The position numbers and the translations under genes were made by a program. A stretch of 64,000 nucleotides of DNA from KBS-83 sp051025295 (GTDB taxonomy: Bacteria > Acidobacteriota > Terriglobia > Terriglobales > Acidobacteriaceae), in NCBI GenBank assembly GCA_051025295.1, contig JBMGJV010000004.1; one strand, written 5' to 3'. Numbering within the stretch: the stretch's first letter is position 1; every line of letters begins with the position of its first letter. Under the pieces are notes generated by a model. That model searched no databases. It was given only the letters and a program-made list of their open reading frames with translations, and had not been told where the DNA came from. Below are positions 35,703 to 45,295 of this stretch, in pieces.

Positions 35703-36704
35703 CTATCCGATCGCGCTGGGGTCGCGCTGCATCTTGCCGGCGGCCAGCAGGATGGTGCGGTAGATGGCTGTTTCGAAGAGCTGCACCTTGTAGGCGTTGC
35801 CGGAGAGCGGCGTGGCATCCTGCATGGCAGCCTTTGCCGCGGCACGTGCGGTGGCCTCGTCGATGGTCTTGCCGGTGAGCGCGGCTTCCGCCGTCGCCGA
35901 GCGAATCGGTGTTGGGGCGGCGACGCCCATGGCGACCGCAGCCTTGCGGCAGCGATCCCCATCCATCTCGAGCACGATGGCTGCATCGGCCAGCGGCCAG
36001 TCGAAGCTCTCCTTCTCACCGTACTTCTGGTAGGCGGAGCGCGTGCCCGCTGCGGGCGTGGGCACCATGACGGCGGTGATCAGCTCGCCCGGCTGGAGAG
36101 CGGTCTCGTTGATCAGGCTCTTCTCCGGCGCGGTGTAGAAGTCGCGCATGGCGACCGTGCGCTTGCCGCGCTTGCTGGTGAGTTCGAGCTGTGCATCCAT
36201 CGCCAGAAGGGGCACGGCCGTGGATGACGGGTGGACCATGGCGCAGGTCTCGTTGTTCATCACCGCGTGATACTGGTTCTCACCCTCGTGCGCGTGGCAG
36301 TCTTCGCTGGTGCCCTTCTTGCGGCAGTCGAAGTCGCTCGAGCGGAAGTACCAGCAGCGCGGGCGCTGCGTGAGGTTGCCGCCGAGCGTGGCCATGTTGC
36401 GCACCTGCGGCGTGGCTGCGTGCCCAGCGGCATCGGAGAACGCAGCGTAGCTCTTCTGCACCTCCGGATGCGCGGCGATTTCACTGAGCGTGACCAGCGG
36501 GCCGAGGTGCAGGCCGTTGTCGCCCGCGCGAATGCCGCGCAGGCTTTCGATGTTGCGGATGTTGACCAGCTTGGGAGGCGTGAGAATGCCTTCCTTCATC
36601 AGGTCGAGCAGGTCAATGCCGCCTGCCTTGACCACCGCTCCGCCGTCGAGCTCGGAGAGCGCCTGGTCGACCGTTGAGCAATCGACGTAGACAAACTTGT
36701 TCAT
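35703..36704 (-). CDS. paoB: Aldehyde oxidoreductase FAD/[4Fe-4S] subunit (PaoB-like)
   Basis: A 333-residue FAD-binding subunit of the xanthine dehydrogenase family. The FAD loops are VKAGGIDLL and ATLGGNL. An insert carries four Cys (117, 127, 136, 154: CWYF, DCRKK, DCHAH, TCAMVHPSS) in the pattern of the extra [4Fe-4S] cluster of E. coli PaoB. That points to a periplasmic aldehyde oxidoreductase rather than a cytoplasmic xanthine dehydrogenase. It has no signal of its own, so it should be carried out with the Tat-targeted small subunit. It overlaps the molybdenum-subunit gene by 4 bases. Confidence 0.88.
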   Translation of the reverse strand: MNKFVYVDCSTVDQALSELDGGAVVKAGGIDLLDLMKEGILTPPKLVNIRNIESLRGIRAGDNGLHLGPLVTLSEIAAHPEVQKSYAAFSDAAGHAATPQVRNMATLGGNLTQRPRCWYFRSSDFDCRKKGTSEDCHAHEGENQYHAVMNNETCAMVHPSSTAVPLLAMDAQLELTSKRGKRTVAMRDFYTAPEKSLINETALQPGELITAVMVPTPAAGTRSAYQKYGEKESFDWPLADAAIVLEMDGDRCRKAAVAMGVAAPTPIRSATAEAALTGKTIDEATARAAAKAAMQDATPLSGNAYKVQLFETAIYRTILLAAGKMQRDPSAIG

Positions 36705-39229
36705 GCCTGCTCCTCCGTGCTGATCCTGCCGAGCGCTGTCAGGACGCGCGACGGCGTCATCGGGATGTGGTGCATGCGGACGCCGGTCGCGTTGTAGAAC
36801 GCGTTGCCGATCGCCGCGGCCAATGTGATGATCCCGGCCGATTCGCCGATGCCGGCTGCATCGGTCGAACTCTGCGCGAGGTAGTTTTCGATCAGCACGA
36901 CTTCGATCTCCGGCACTTCGCGGGAGCCGAGAATCTTGTAGTTCTCCAGGTTCGCGTTGAGCATGTGGCCCGAGCGGTCGTCCATGATGCGCTGCTCGAA
37001 CAATGCGTACGAGATGCCCTGCAGAATGCCGCCGTTCACCTGGCTGATGACGCCGGTGGGGTTGATCGGACGACCGCAGTCATGCACGCCGAAGACTTTG
37101 TCGATGTGCACGCGCCCGGTCTCGGTATCGACCGTGAGCTCCACGTAGTCGACGCCGCCGTAGGTGATCTTGTCCTTGGCATACTCCGGACGGCGCGTGG
37201 CGCGCGCGGAGATCTCATCGGTCGGCATCTTCGCGGCAATCTGCTTGAGCGTGTAGGTGCGGGAGTCGTCGCCCGCGACCATCACCTTGCCCTGATGCAC
37301 CGTGAGCTGGTCCGCCGTGGTGCCGAGCTTCGGCGCGACTGCCGCGAAGAGCTGCTGCTTCGCGTGGTAGGCGGCGTTGCGCACTGCCGGCGTGATCGAG
37401 CCTGCCGTGATGCTGCCGCCGGAGTCTGGACCGATGGGGTAGCGCGTGTCGCCGATGCGAACGATGATCTGCTCGGGCGGGATGCCGAACTCCTCAGCCA
37501 CGCACTGCGCCAGGATGGTCTTGGTGCCGGTGCCGAGATCCTGCACCGCGGACATCAGCTCGACCGAGCCATCGCGGGAGACGCGGACCTCGCACGAGCT
37601 GTTCATGTTGACGAAGCGGTACCAGACTGACTGCGCCATGCCGGCGCCGCGCTTGATCGGGCCAGAGTCCGCGCCTGCGGGACGGCGGCTCTTCCAGTTG
37701 GTGCGCTCGCGGATGATCTGCCGCTCCACGCGCCGTGCCGGACTCTCGTCGATCTTGTCGCGGAGGTCCATCGGGTCCATGCTGAGCTTGACCGCGAGAT
37801 CGTCGATCACCTGCTCATACGCGAAGCAGCCCTGCGGATGACCCGGTGCGCGGAACGCCGCACCAGGACCGGCGTTGATGAAGACGTCGTACTCCTCGGT
37901 CAGCAGGTTGGCGGTCTTGTAGAGATTCGTTGCCGGGCCGGCCGTGCCTGCGCCCGTGCCGACACCGGCGGTGCCATAGCTGGTGAGCTGGACCGCGGTC
38001 AGCGTGCCGTCCTTCTTCGCGCCAACCTTCAGGATCTGGTGCGAGTCGGGGCGATTGCTGACGATGTGCTCCTGCTTGCGGTTGAGCATCAGCTTGACCG
38101 GGACACCAGCCTTTTGCGAGAGGTAGGCCGCGACCACGCCCTCGTTGCCTGCGCCGAACTTCGCACCGAAGCCACCGCCCATGTACTCGGTGATGACGCG
38201 AACCTTGCTCTTGGGCAGCTTGAAGACGTCCGCGAATTCGTTGCGGACACTCGAGGTGCCCTGCGTGGAGGCGTAGACCGTGACCTCTTCCGGCTTCCAG
38301 TCGACGACATAGCCGTGCGTCTCGAGCGCGGAGTGGGTCTGCACCTGCGTGAAGTATTCACCCTCGACAACGACGTCGGCATCCTTGAAGCCCTGCGCGA
38401 CGTCACCGACTGTCTTGCGCTGCGGCCCATGGACGTTGCCGACCTGCGGCACGCCCTTGGGACCGCCACCACCGCCCGCGCTGCCGGCGGCATCGGCGGG
38501 ACCCGGAAAGACCTTGGGTGAGTCGGTGGCGCGGGCTGCGCCGCGTTCGACGACAAACGGCATCGTGTCGTACTGCACCTTGACCAAGGCGACTGCATCG
38601 CGGGCGATCTGCGGGGTGGTCGCGGCAACACCGGCGATGGGCTGCCCTGCGTAGCGGATGATCGGGTAACGCGATGGCGTCTCGAGCTTGGGATCGCGCA
38701 GTTCCGCGAGTCCGTACGTGTGCTCGATGACGTGGACGGCCTTCACTCCCGGAAGCTTCTCGGCAGCGCTGGTGTCGATCGACGTGATCTTGCCGTGCGG
38801 CACGGTGGCCGTGATCATCTCGGCGTAGAGCATGCCGGGCAAGTTGACGTCCGCGGTGTAGCGGCCGGCGCCGGTCGCTTTCGCCGGACCGTCGTAACGG
38901 ATGGTGGGCTTGCCGATGTAGGTCAGCTCGGAGTTCTGCGCGAGCGGTGGCGGCTCGTCCGCTGGCACTTCGCGCTCGATGTGCTTGAGACCGTCCTGCG
39001 GAATCCCGATGAGGAAGGAATCTTTGCGCTTGGGGCCAGGCGTGGCGGCGGTGGTCGGCGTCGCCGCGTCCTTGTGCTCAGCCTCGCGGGTGGGCTTGGC
39101 TTCGCCCTGCACGCCCTGCGGACGGGACTTCTGCTGGCCGCTGCTCTGGCTTGCGTTTTGGGTGCCGCTCTGACTGTTGCTCTGGATACCGTCTGCGGGC
39201 AGTACTTCGTTGATCAGCTCAGGTGCCAT
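36701..39229 (-). CDS. paoC: Aldehyde oxidoreductase molybdenum-cofactor subunit (PaoC-like)
   Basis: An 842-residue catalytic subunit of the xanthine dehydrogenase/aldehyde oxidase family. Molybdopterin-binding blocks include YMGGGFGAKFGAG and, at the end, GIGESAGI with the catalytic Glu. The N-terminal 70 or so residues are unusual: a Ser/Gln/Thr-rich low-complexity tract (SNSQSGTQNASQSSGQQ) that runs into the conserved start. AGAGGAGGT before the ATG at 39229 fixes the start; the longer frame reads into the [2Fe-2S] gene. The substrate is probably an aldehyde or aromatic aldehyde oxidised in the periplasm. Confidence 0.88.
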   Translation of the reverse strand: MAPELINEVLPADGIQSNSQSGTQNASQSSGQQKSRPQGVQGEAKPTREAEHKDAATPTTAATPGPKRKDSFLIGIPQDGLKHIEREVPADEPPPLAQNSELTYIGKPTIRYDGPAKATGAGRYTADVNLPGMLYAEMITATVPHGKITSIDTSAAEKLPGVKAVHVIEHTYGLAELRDPKLETPSRYPIIRYAGQPIAGVAATTPQIARDAVALVKVQYDTMPFVVERGAARATDSPKVFPGPADAAGSAGGGGGPKGVPQVGNVHGPQRKTVGDVAQGFKDADVVVEGEYFTQVQTHSALETHGYVVDWKPEEVTVYASTQGTSSVRNEFADVFKLPKSKVRVITEYMGGGFGAKFGAGNEGVVAAYLSQKAGVPVKLMLNRKQEHIVSNRPDSHQILKVGAKKDGTLTAVQLTSYGTAGVGTGAGTAGPATNLYKTANLLTEEYDVFINAGPGAAFRAPGHPQGCFAYEQVIDDLAVKLSMDPMDLRDKIDESPARRVERQIIRERTNWKSRRPAGADSGPIKRGAGMAQSVWYRFVNMNSSCEVRVSRDGSVELMSAVQDLGTGTKTILAQCVAEEFGIPPEQIIVRIGDTRYPIGPDSGGSITAGSITPAVRNAAYHAKQQLFAAVAPKLGTTADQLTVHQGKVMVAGDDSRTYTLKQIAAKMPTDEISARATRRPEYAKDKITYGGVDYVELTVDTETGRVHIDKVFGVHDCGRPINPTGVISQVNGGILQGISYALFEQRIMDDRSGHMLNANLENYKILGSREVPEIEVVLIENYLAQSSTDAAGIGESAGIITLAAAIGNAFYNATGVRMHHIPMTPSRVLTALGRISTEEQA

Positions 39230-39231
39230 GG

Positions 39232-39900
39232 TTAGACCTCCTCTGCCCGGGTGAGTGAGATGAGGCTGGCACTCTGGCGCTCGCGTGCCACATCGAGCGT
39301 GGCAGCGAACACCTTGGGATACGTGCCGCAGCGACACAGATTGCCGCTGACCGCGTGCTTGACAGCGGCGAGATCCGGGTTCGGATTGCGCTCGAGCAGC
39401 GCTGCGCAGCTCATGACCATGCCGGGTGTGCAGAAGCCGCACTGCATGGCATCGTGCTTCACGAAGGCGGCCTGCACCGGGTGCAGGCGCTGGCTGTCGC
39501 CGAGGCCTTCAATGGTGGTGATCTTGTGGCCCACGGCGTCTACCGCAAGCGTCATGCAGGCGAGCTGCGGTGTGCCGTCGACCCACACCGTGCAGGCCGA
39601 GCAGGAGCCGCGATCACAGACGACCTTGGTGCCCGTGAGCCCGATGTTGTCCCGCAGTGTCTCGGCGAGGGTGTAGCGCGGCTCGACCTTGACGGCGTGC
39701 ACTTTGCCGTTGACGTGCAGCTTCAGATCGACAGCATCCGGCCCGAGCGAGGGATCGTCTTTTGCGCCCTGCTGGGCTTCGCGTGCCAGTGCGGTGGCCG
39801 TCTCCAGCACGGTGGTGGCGGCGGTCACGCCGGCGCCTTTCAGGAAGCCGCGGCGGGTGAACGCGAGTTTCGGCTTTTTCGATTCGGGTGTATCAGGCAC
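39232..39900 (-). CDS. paoA: Aldehyde oxidoreductase [2Fe-2S] subunit with Tat signal (PaoA-like)
   Basis: A 222-residue subunit with a Tat signal (TRRGFLKGAG). The two [2Fe-2S] sites are DRGSCSACTVW with a following Cys (QLACMTL), and QCGFCTPGM with LCRCGTY. It passes electrons from the molybdenum centre to the flavin subunit and provides export for the complex. I choose the GTG at 39900: GGAGG lies eight bases upstream and the twin arginines then fall about 13 residues from the start, as is normal. An ATG at 39990 would put an unneeded extension first. It leads the operon 39900-35474. Confidence 0.86.
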   Translation of the reverse strand: MPDTPESKKPKLAFTRRGFLKGAGVTAATTVLETATALAREAQQGAKDDPSLGPDAVDLKLHVNGKVHAVKVEPRYTLAETLRDNIGLTGTKVVCDRGSCSACTVWVDGTPQLACMTLAVDAVGHKITTIEGLGDSQRLHPVQAAFVKHDAMQCGFCTPGMVMSCAALLERNPNPDLAAVKHAVSGNLCRCGTYPKVFAATLDVARERQSASLISLTRAEEV

Positions 39901-40101
39901 GGAAGATGCCTCCGGGATCAGTATCGGCAATGCGAGGACGGTTTGATTAAAGGTCGGTGCGGAAGTGAGCGCAAACGCTTTCCGAATCATTCTGAACCCG
40001 GACAGCAGAGTCGGGCAAGCGCGCCTGCCGGGTGCACGGCCGATCCGGCGCGGTTTGTTCGCGCGGTCACAGAGCATCTGTCAGAACAGGCATAGGGGAA
40101 C

Positions 40102-40127
40102 GGCGCGCAGGTCAGGCGCGCAGGTCA
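40102..40127. repeat. 13-base tandem duplication at the end of the CheB gene
   Basis: GGCGCGCAGGTCA occurs twice in direct succession. The second copy contains the stop codon of the CheB gene (TGA on the minus strand), so the duplication lies across its 3' end. It looks like recent slippage, with no evident function. Confidence 0.8.
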
Positions 40128-41111
40128 GCGGGACTCAGTATCGAGAGTGTCGGTATTGAGAGTGTCGGGACGGGGCGCATCGGGGAGCAGCGCCGAGGTG
40201 GTCTCTCGCTCGACCAGCGTGCGCATGGTCTCGAGCATCTGCTGGCGCTGGGCGATCTCGGCTGCGAGTGCTTCCGCGGCCGAGGGATCAAGCTCTGCCC
40301 TCTCCTGCTCGAGCAGATCGAGGAGCTCTTCGGACTGGCCCACGGCCTTCCACATGGCGCGCTCGATGGTGCCGCTTTTCTCCGCGATCATTGTCTTCAA
40401 GCCGAAGCGATGCCCGACGTGGCAGGAGAACTCCTTCAGCCGGCCCAGGGAGCGAACGCGCATGACGCCACCACACTCGGGGCAGGCCTGCCGGGTCAAC
40501 TCCCCCTCGGGGGCAGGCGCATGGAGCGGTCGAAATCCGTTCGTTTCTGCCATGGTCAACCTGGTCAGCAGTGGAGCGATCTCGGGCGTGGTCAGGATGT
40601 ACTGCACGTTGAGGCCACGGATCGCGCTCTCCGGCATGGAGCGGTAGGCGGCTTCCTTGGGGTCCTGCACGATGGTGGCGCCACCGCGCTGCTGGATCTC
40701 CCAGAGTCCGGCGGCTCCATCGTCGAGCATGCCGCTGAGCAGAAGACCGCTCACGCGCTCTCCGTGGTGGGCGGCGGCGGAGCGAAACATGGTGTTGATG
40801 CAGGGCCGGTGCAGGTTCTCCCTGGGACCGTGCCCAAGGTGAACGGTCGCTCCGGTCAGGAGAAGGTGATAATCGGGAGGCGCAACGTAGATGTGGCCTT
40901 TCTGGATCGGCTGCTCATCCCAAGGATGGAGCGCCAGCAGCGGCCCGACTCGATTGAGCACTCCGGGCAGAATGCCTTCGCCGCGCTCGGACTGGTGCAG
41001 GGTGAGGAAGATTGCCGCATCCAGGTCCGCGGGAAGACGCGAGACGAGTTCCTGGACGACGTCGAACGCGCCGGCGGAGCCGCCGATAGCAATGATGTCC
41101 CTTCTCACCAT
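40125..41111 (-). CDS. Stand-alone CheB methylesterase-like protein with zinc-finger-like tail
   Basis: A 328-residue protein. Residues 1-190 are a CheB catalytic domain with Ser12 (GGSAGA), His39 (LTLHQ) and Asp131 (LSGMLDDG). There is no receiver domain. The C-terminal part has CPECGG and a later Cys/His pair (FSCHVGH), which look like a small zinc-binding module, and then a helical stretch. CheB removes methyl groups from chemoreceptor glutamates, but no receptor or CheA gene is nearby. It is divergent from a CheB-CheR-kinase fusion, so both may belong to a non-chemotaxis signalling pathway. Confidence 0.85.
   Translation of the reverse strand: MVRRDIIAIGGSAGAFDVVQELVSRLPADLDAAIFLTLHQSERGEGILPGVLNRVGPLLALHPWDEQPIQKGHIYVAPPDYHLLLTGATVHLGHGPRENLHRPCINTMFRSAAAHHGERVSGLLLSGMLDDGAAGLWEIQQRGGATIVQDPKEAAYRSMPESAIRGLNVQYILTTPEIAPLLTRLTMAETNGFRPLHAPAPEGELTRQACPECGGVMRVRSLGRLKEFSCHVGHRFGLKTMIAEKSGTIERAMWKAVGQSEELLDLLEQERAELDPSAAEALAAEIAQRQQMLETMRTLVERETTSALLPDAPRPDTLNTDTLDTESR
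40138..40167. repeat. 15-base tandem repeat coding the CheB tail
   Basis: Two 15-base units, GTATCGAGAGTGTCG and GTATTGAGAGTGTCG, differ at one position and encode the C-terminal TLNTD/TLDTE repeat of the CheB protein. This is probably replication slippage in a non-conserved tail. Confidence 0.75.
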
Positions 41112-41440
41112 TTGTTAAATTGGATGCGAGACAGGTCTCCAGAATTCCGGAGCAGACTCGGCTTTCGTCGCCTCGGCAGACCACGGTGTTGACGACTGCC
41201 AACAATATTTATGTTGTCTGGGGAAGCTGGACTACCCCTACTGATTTGGGACATCCTAGGGGTGGACGAGTCCGGCCCGGAGTGAGAGACCTCGGCCAGG
41301 AGCCTTCCCCTCTCAGCAAGCGACGGTCCTGTCGCTGCTGCGCCTCAGGTTGGGCCGCAATCGCGACGCTTCGCGAGTCTCTTTTCGATCCTTTACCGCG
41401 CGGCATTGCGAGTTATCCTTGCCCTGCAACAGGCGCTCCC
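41112..41440. promoter_or_regulatory. Divergent intergenic region between CheB and the CheB-CheR-kinase gene
   Basis: These 329 bases have no gene that I can support. TTGACG at 41189-41194 could be a rightward -35 element, with a weak TATGTT 15 bases on. A palindrome CAACA-N7-TGTTG covers 41200-41216 and would overlap that promoter. Beyond it are GC-rich sequences without T-runs. Confidence 0.35.
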
Positions 41441-44400
41441 ATGAAGAAAAAAGATAGAAAAGTCGCTGGTCATCCGACCGACGATCAGCACTCGCCCCCC
41501 GAAGAGTTGGCCGAAGCAGGGAATAGTGAAGAGACGCCCGAGGAGGTTTCTGTCGCGCTCGTCGTAGCGGGGCACCCTGTTGACCCGGAAGCTCTCGAAG
41601 AGAGCCGGCATGGATCGGCGCTGCTGAACCTCTCGATTGAGCCGACGCCGGAGGCGCAACACACGCCTTCCCTACCCTACCCAGTGGTCGGCTTTGGCGC
41701 GTCCGCAGGCGGCCTGAAGGCCTTCCGCGAAGTTCTCGAGAACCTGGACACCACTACGGGGATGGCTTTTGTGCTGGTGACGCACATGTCGCCGGACCAC
41801 AAGAGCTACCTGACCGAGATCATCGAGCGGTACACGCGGATTCCGGTGCGCCCGGTGATCGCCGGCGAGCGCCCCCTGCCCAATCATTTGTACGTGCTGC
41901 TGCCCAACCAGATCCTGCAGATGAAGGGCGGCATGTTCGTGGTCGAGGATCGCAGCGACTTCGCGCGTCCCCCTCTGGTCATCGACACCTTTTTCCGATC
42001 GCTCGCAGCGGACCAGAAGAATCATGCGATCGGCGTGGTGCTGTCCGGAGCCGATTCAGACGGCGCATCCGGGCTGAAGACGATCAAGGGGGAGGGCGGC
42101 ATCGCCCTGGTGCAGACGCCGTCGACCGCGGATCAGCCGGGCATGCCCCGCAGTTCTATCTCTGCCGACCACGTGGACCTGGTGGTGCCGCCGGCGGAGT
42201 TGGCAGTCGAGCTGGGCCGGCTGGCTTACCAGTTCTCCCGGCCGGAGGTGCGCTCGCTCGAGAACGGCGTGGCGCCGCCGGATGACGAGCATTCGTACCA
42301 GCGCATTCTGCAATTGCTGCGCAACGTGTCCGGGCTGGACATGCGCCAGTACAAGCCGGAGACACTGCGGCGGCGCATGGCGCGCCGCGTTCTGCTGATG
42401 CGCAAGGACAGTCTGGCGGACTACTACAAGCTGCTGCAGTTGCGGCCAGAGGAGCTGCGCCTGCTGCAGGAGGACCTGCTCATCAACGTCACCCGGTTCT
42501 TCCGCGACCCGGGGTTGTGGGATTCGATCCGCGACAACGTGCTGCCGGAGCTGCTGCGGGAGCGGAGTACGGATCGTCCGCTGCGGGTGTGGACGGCCGG
42601 CTGCTCGACGGGTGAGGAGACCTACTCACTCGCGATCCAGATCATTGAATACCTTTCGGCGAACGGACTGGATGTGCCAGTGCAGGTCTTCGGTACGGAT
42701 GCCAGCGACCAGTCGATCGAGATGGCGCGGCTGGCGGTGTACCCGGAGTCGCTCGCGAACGAGATTTCGCCCGAGCGGCTGCGCCGGTTCTTCGTCAAGG
42801 TGGATCGCGGATACCAGGTCTCCAAGCGCGTGCGTGACACCTGCATCTTTGCGCGGCAGAACCTGTGCAACGATCCGCCGTTCTCGCATATCGACATCCT
42901 GAGCTGCCGCAACGTGATGATCTATTTCAACCAGATGTTGCAGCGCCAGGTGATGATCACGTTTCACTATGCGCTCGAGCCGGGCGGCTACATCATGCTT
43001 GGCATGTCAGAGGGGCTGCGCGGTTACAGCGACATTTTCTCGACAGTGGATCGCAAGCACAAGATTTACCAGAAGAGCGGCGTCCTGCTGCCAAACAGCT
43101 ACGACATGCCGCGCAACTACTCGCTGACGCAGCCCGCCGGCACACCACGTCATGCCGGTGCGCTGAGCGAGACGAACATCTGGCCCGAGATGGAATTGCA
43201 ACGGGCGGCGGACCGGATTGTGCTGGCGCGCTTCGGGCCACCGGGGCTGATTGTGGACGAGCGGCTGAACGTCATCCAGTCGCGGGGACAGACCAGTCCG
43301 TACATCGAGCTCTCGCCGGGTGGCGTGAGCTGGAACCTGCTTCGCGTGCTGAAGGAGGGTGTTGCCAGCGAGGCGCGCAACGCTGTGCAACGTGCCATTC
43401 GCGAAAATGTGCCGGCGACCGCAACTGCAGTGCTGAATGACCCGGAGAGAGGCGAGCACAAGGTTCAGATCGATGTGCTGCCCATCACGAGTGCGATGGC
43501 GCGCACCCGCTGCTACCTGGTGCTGTTCCAGGCTGCCGCAACTGCCCAGGCAGGGCCAGTGGACATGCTGGCCTACAACGCCCTGACTCCGGATGAGAAG
43601 GATCGTTTGATTGCGCAGCTCCGGCAGGACCTCAGCTCCACGCGCTTCCACCTGCAATCGCTGATCGAAGAGCGCGATGCACGCAACCAGGAGCTGGTGT
43701 CGGCGAACGAGGAGATCCAGTCCGCGAACGAGGAGTTGCAGAGCACCAACGAAGAGCTGGAGACGACCAAGGAAGAGCTGCAGAGCGCGAACGAAGAGCT
43801 GCAGACGGTGAATGAAGAGCTGCAGCAGCGCAACACCGTGCTGACGCAGACCGGCAACGATCTGACCAACCTGCTGAACAGCGTCAACATTCCGCTGCTG
43901 ATGCTGACCAGCGACCTGCACATCCGGCAGTTCACCCCGCCGATGCAGCGGCTGCTGAGCGTGCGCTCGGCGGACATTGGTCGAGCGATCGGCGAAATCC
44001 GTCTGCAGCTCAGCCTGGAAAACATCGAGCCCATTCTGCACGAGGTGCTCGAAACGCTGGGCACGCGCGAGCTCGAAGTCCAGGATCGTGACGGCCGCTG
44101 GCACCTGCTCCGCGTCCGCCCGTATCGCACGGCGGAAAACAAGATCGAGGGGCTGGTCGTAGTGCTGCTCGACATCGACCAGCTCAGGCGCAGCCAGCAG
44201 CAACTGGTAGACGCGCATCACTTCGCGAGCACGGTGATGCAGAGCGTGCCTGTGCCGGTCGTGGTGGCGAATGGCGATCTGAGCATCCGCACCTCCAACC
44301 AGGCCTTTCGCGAGTTGAGCGAGATGAATGCGAAGGAGCTGGACGGGCGCTCCCTGCCCGACCTGATGCAGCACCTCTGGTCCATCGATGGCATGCGGAC

Positions 44401-45283
44401 GAAGCTCGAAGATCTGCTCGCGTTCCCCGATCGCACCATCTCGTTCGAGCACGAGTCGGGAACGGCCAAGAAGCTCACCATGCTGGTGAATGTGCAGGTG
44501 CTGGCGACAGAAGGAGAACGCATCCTGCTGCTGATGCTCGAGGACATTACGCTGCGGCGTGAGTCCGAGCGCCAGGTGACAGAACAGAAGGAGGCGCTGC
44601 AGAGCAAGGTGCAGTTCACCGAGCGAGCGCTGAACCGCACGAAGGAAGAGCTGCGCAGCCTGGCGGCACACCTGTTCACCGTGCAGGAAGAAGAGCGGGA
44701 GCGCGTGGCGCGGGAGCTCCACGACGATGTGAGCCAGCGGCTGAGCTTGATCGAGATCCAACTGACACAGGTGCAGACCGGGACGGGATCAGGGCCGACC
44801 CTCGACTCCGCCCGCGAACAGTTACAGGCACTGAATACGGACGTGCGGCTGCTGTCTCACCAACTGCATCCGTCGATGTTGAAAGATCTGGGGCTGCCCG
44901 CAGCGTTGCGGGCGCTGGTCGAGGAGTTCGGCATGCGTGAAGGGATGCCTGCCACCTTCTCTGCCAGCGAACTTCCGGAGACCTTCCCCGATGCTGCCGC
45001 GACGGCGATCTACCGCATCACACAGGAAGCCTTGCGGAACGTGACAAAACACGCCGGGCGCACGCACGTGAAGGTTTCGTTGCAGTTTGTTAGCGGCCGG
45101 TTGGAGCTGAGGGTCGTGGACTTTGGAATGGGGTTCGATCAGGAAGCAGAGACCCCCGGCGGCGGGCTGGGAATGATCAGCATGCAGGAGCGCGCCCGCA
45201 ATGCAGGAGGCACCTTTGAGGTGCGTTCCGCCTTGGGCGAAGGCACAACGATCCATGTCTGCATTCCGCTCAATCAAGACTGA
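41441..45283 (+). CDS. CheB-CheR-PAS-histidine kinase fusion
   Basis: A 1280-residue cytoplasmic fusion, in order: a CheB methylesterase domain (about 80-260; Ser88 in GASAGG, THMSPDH, SGADSDGASGL); a CheR methyltransferase (about 285-540; AGCSTGEETYSL, SCRNVMIYF); a long coiled coil of SANEELQS-type heptads (about 745-805); two PAS domains (about 806-1045); and a HisKA_3 kinase with His in ARELHDDVSQR and an ATPase domain (ALRNVTKHAG, GGGLGMISMQERA). The start is placed at the ATG at 41441, because upstream codons lie in a divergent promoter region. It probably signals through the NarL-type regulator 12 bases downstream. Confidence 0.9.
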   Translation: MKKKDRKVAGHPTDDQHSPPEELAEAGNSEETPEEVSVALVVAGHPVDPEALEESRHGSALLNLSIEPTPEAQHTPSLPYPVVGFGASAGGLKAFREVLENLDTTTGMAFVLVTHMSPDHKSYLTEIIERYTRIPVRPVIAGERPLPNHLYVLLPNQILQMKGGMFVVEDRSDFARPPLVIDTFFRSLAADQKNHAIGVVLSGADSDGASGLKTIKGEGGIALVQTPSTADQPGMPRSSISADHVDLVVPPAELAVELGRLAYQFSRPEVRSLENGVAPPDDEHSYQRILQLLRNVSGLDMRQYKPETLRRRMARRVLLMRKDSLADYYKLLQLRPEELRLLQEDLLINVTRFFRDPGLWDSIRDNVLPELLRERSTDRPLRVWTAGCSTGEETYSLAIQIIEYLSANGLDVPVQVFGTDASDQSIEMARLAVYPESLANEISPERLRRFFVKVDRGYQVSKRVRDTCIFARQNLCNDPPFSHIDILSCRNVMIYFNQMLQRQVMITFHYALEPGGYIMLGMSEGLRGYSDIFSTVDRKHKIYQKSGVLLPNSYDMPRNYSLTQPAGTPRHAGALSETNIWPEMELQRAADRIVLARFGPPGLIVDERLNVIQSRGQTSPYIELSPGGVSWNLLRVLKEGVASEARNAVQRAIRENVPATATAVLNDPERGEHKVQIDVLPITSAMARTRCYLVLFQAAATAQAGPVDMLAYNALTPDEKDRLIAQLRQDLSSTRFHLQSLIEERDARNQELVSANEEIQSANEELQSTNEELETTKEELQSANEELQTVNEELQQRNTVLTQTGNDLTNLLNSVNIPLLMLTSDLHIRQFTPPMQRLLSVRSADIGRAIGEIRLQLSLENIEPILHEVLETLGTRELEVQDRDGRWHLLRVRPYRTAENKIEGLVVVLLDIDQLRRSQQQLVDAHHFASTVMQSVPVPVVVANGDLSIRTSNQAFRELSEMNAKELDGRSLPDLMQHLWSIDGMRTKLEDLLAFPDRTISFEHESGTAKKLTMLVNVQVLATEGERILLLMLEDITLRRESERQVTEQKEALQSKVQFTERALNRTKEELRSLAAHLFTVQEEERERVARELHDDVSQRLSLIEIQLTQVQTGTGSGPTLDSAREQLQALNTDVRLLSHQLHPSMLKDLGLPAALRALVEEFGMREGMPATFSASELPETFPDAAATAIYRITQEALRNVTKHAGRTHVKVSLQFVSGRLELRVVDFGMGFDQEAETPGGGLGMISMQERARNAGGTFEVRSALGEGTTIHVCIPLNQD

Positions 45284-45295
45284 GAGGTACGAATC

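Noticed and set aside
40102..40167. CRISPR-like or regulatory repeats
   Set aside because: Only two copies of each unit with no spacers; simple slippage at the end of the CheB gene.
43007..44761. Long open frame (584 codons) on the minus strand opposite the kinase fusion
   Set aside because: It is the antisense of a gene with clear domains; its composition is rich in His, Leu and Arg, with no motif.
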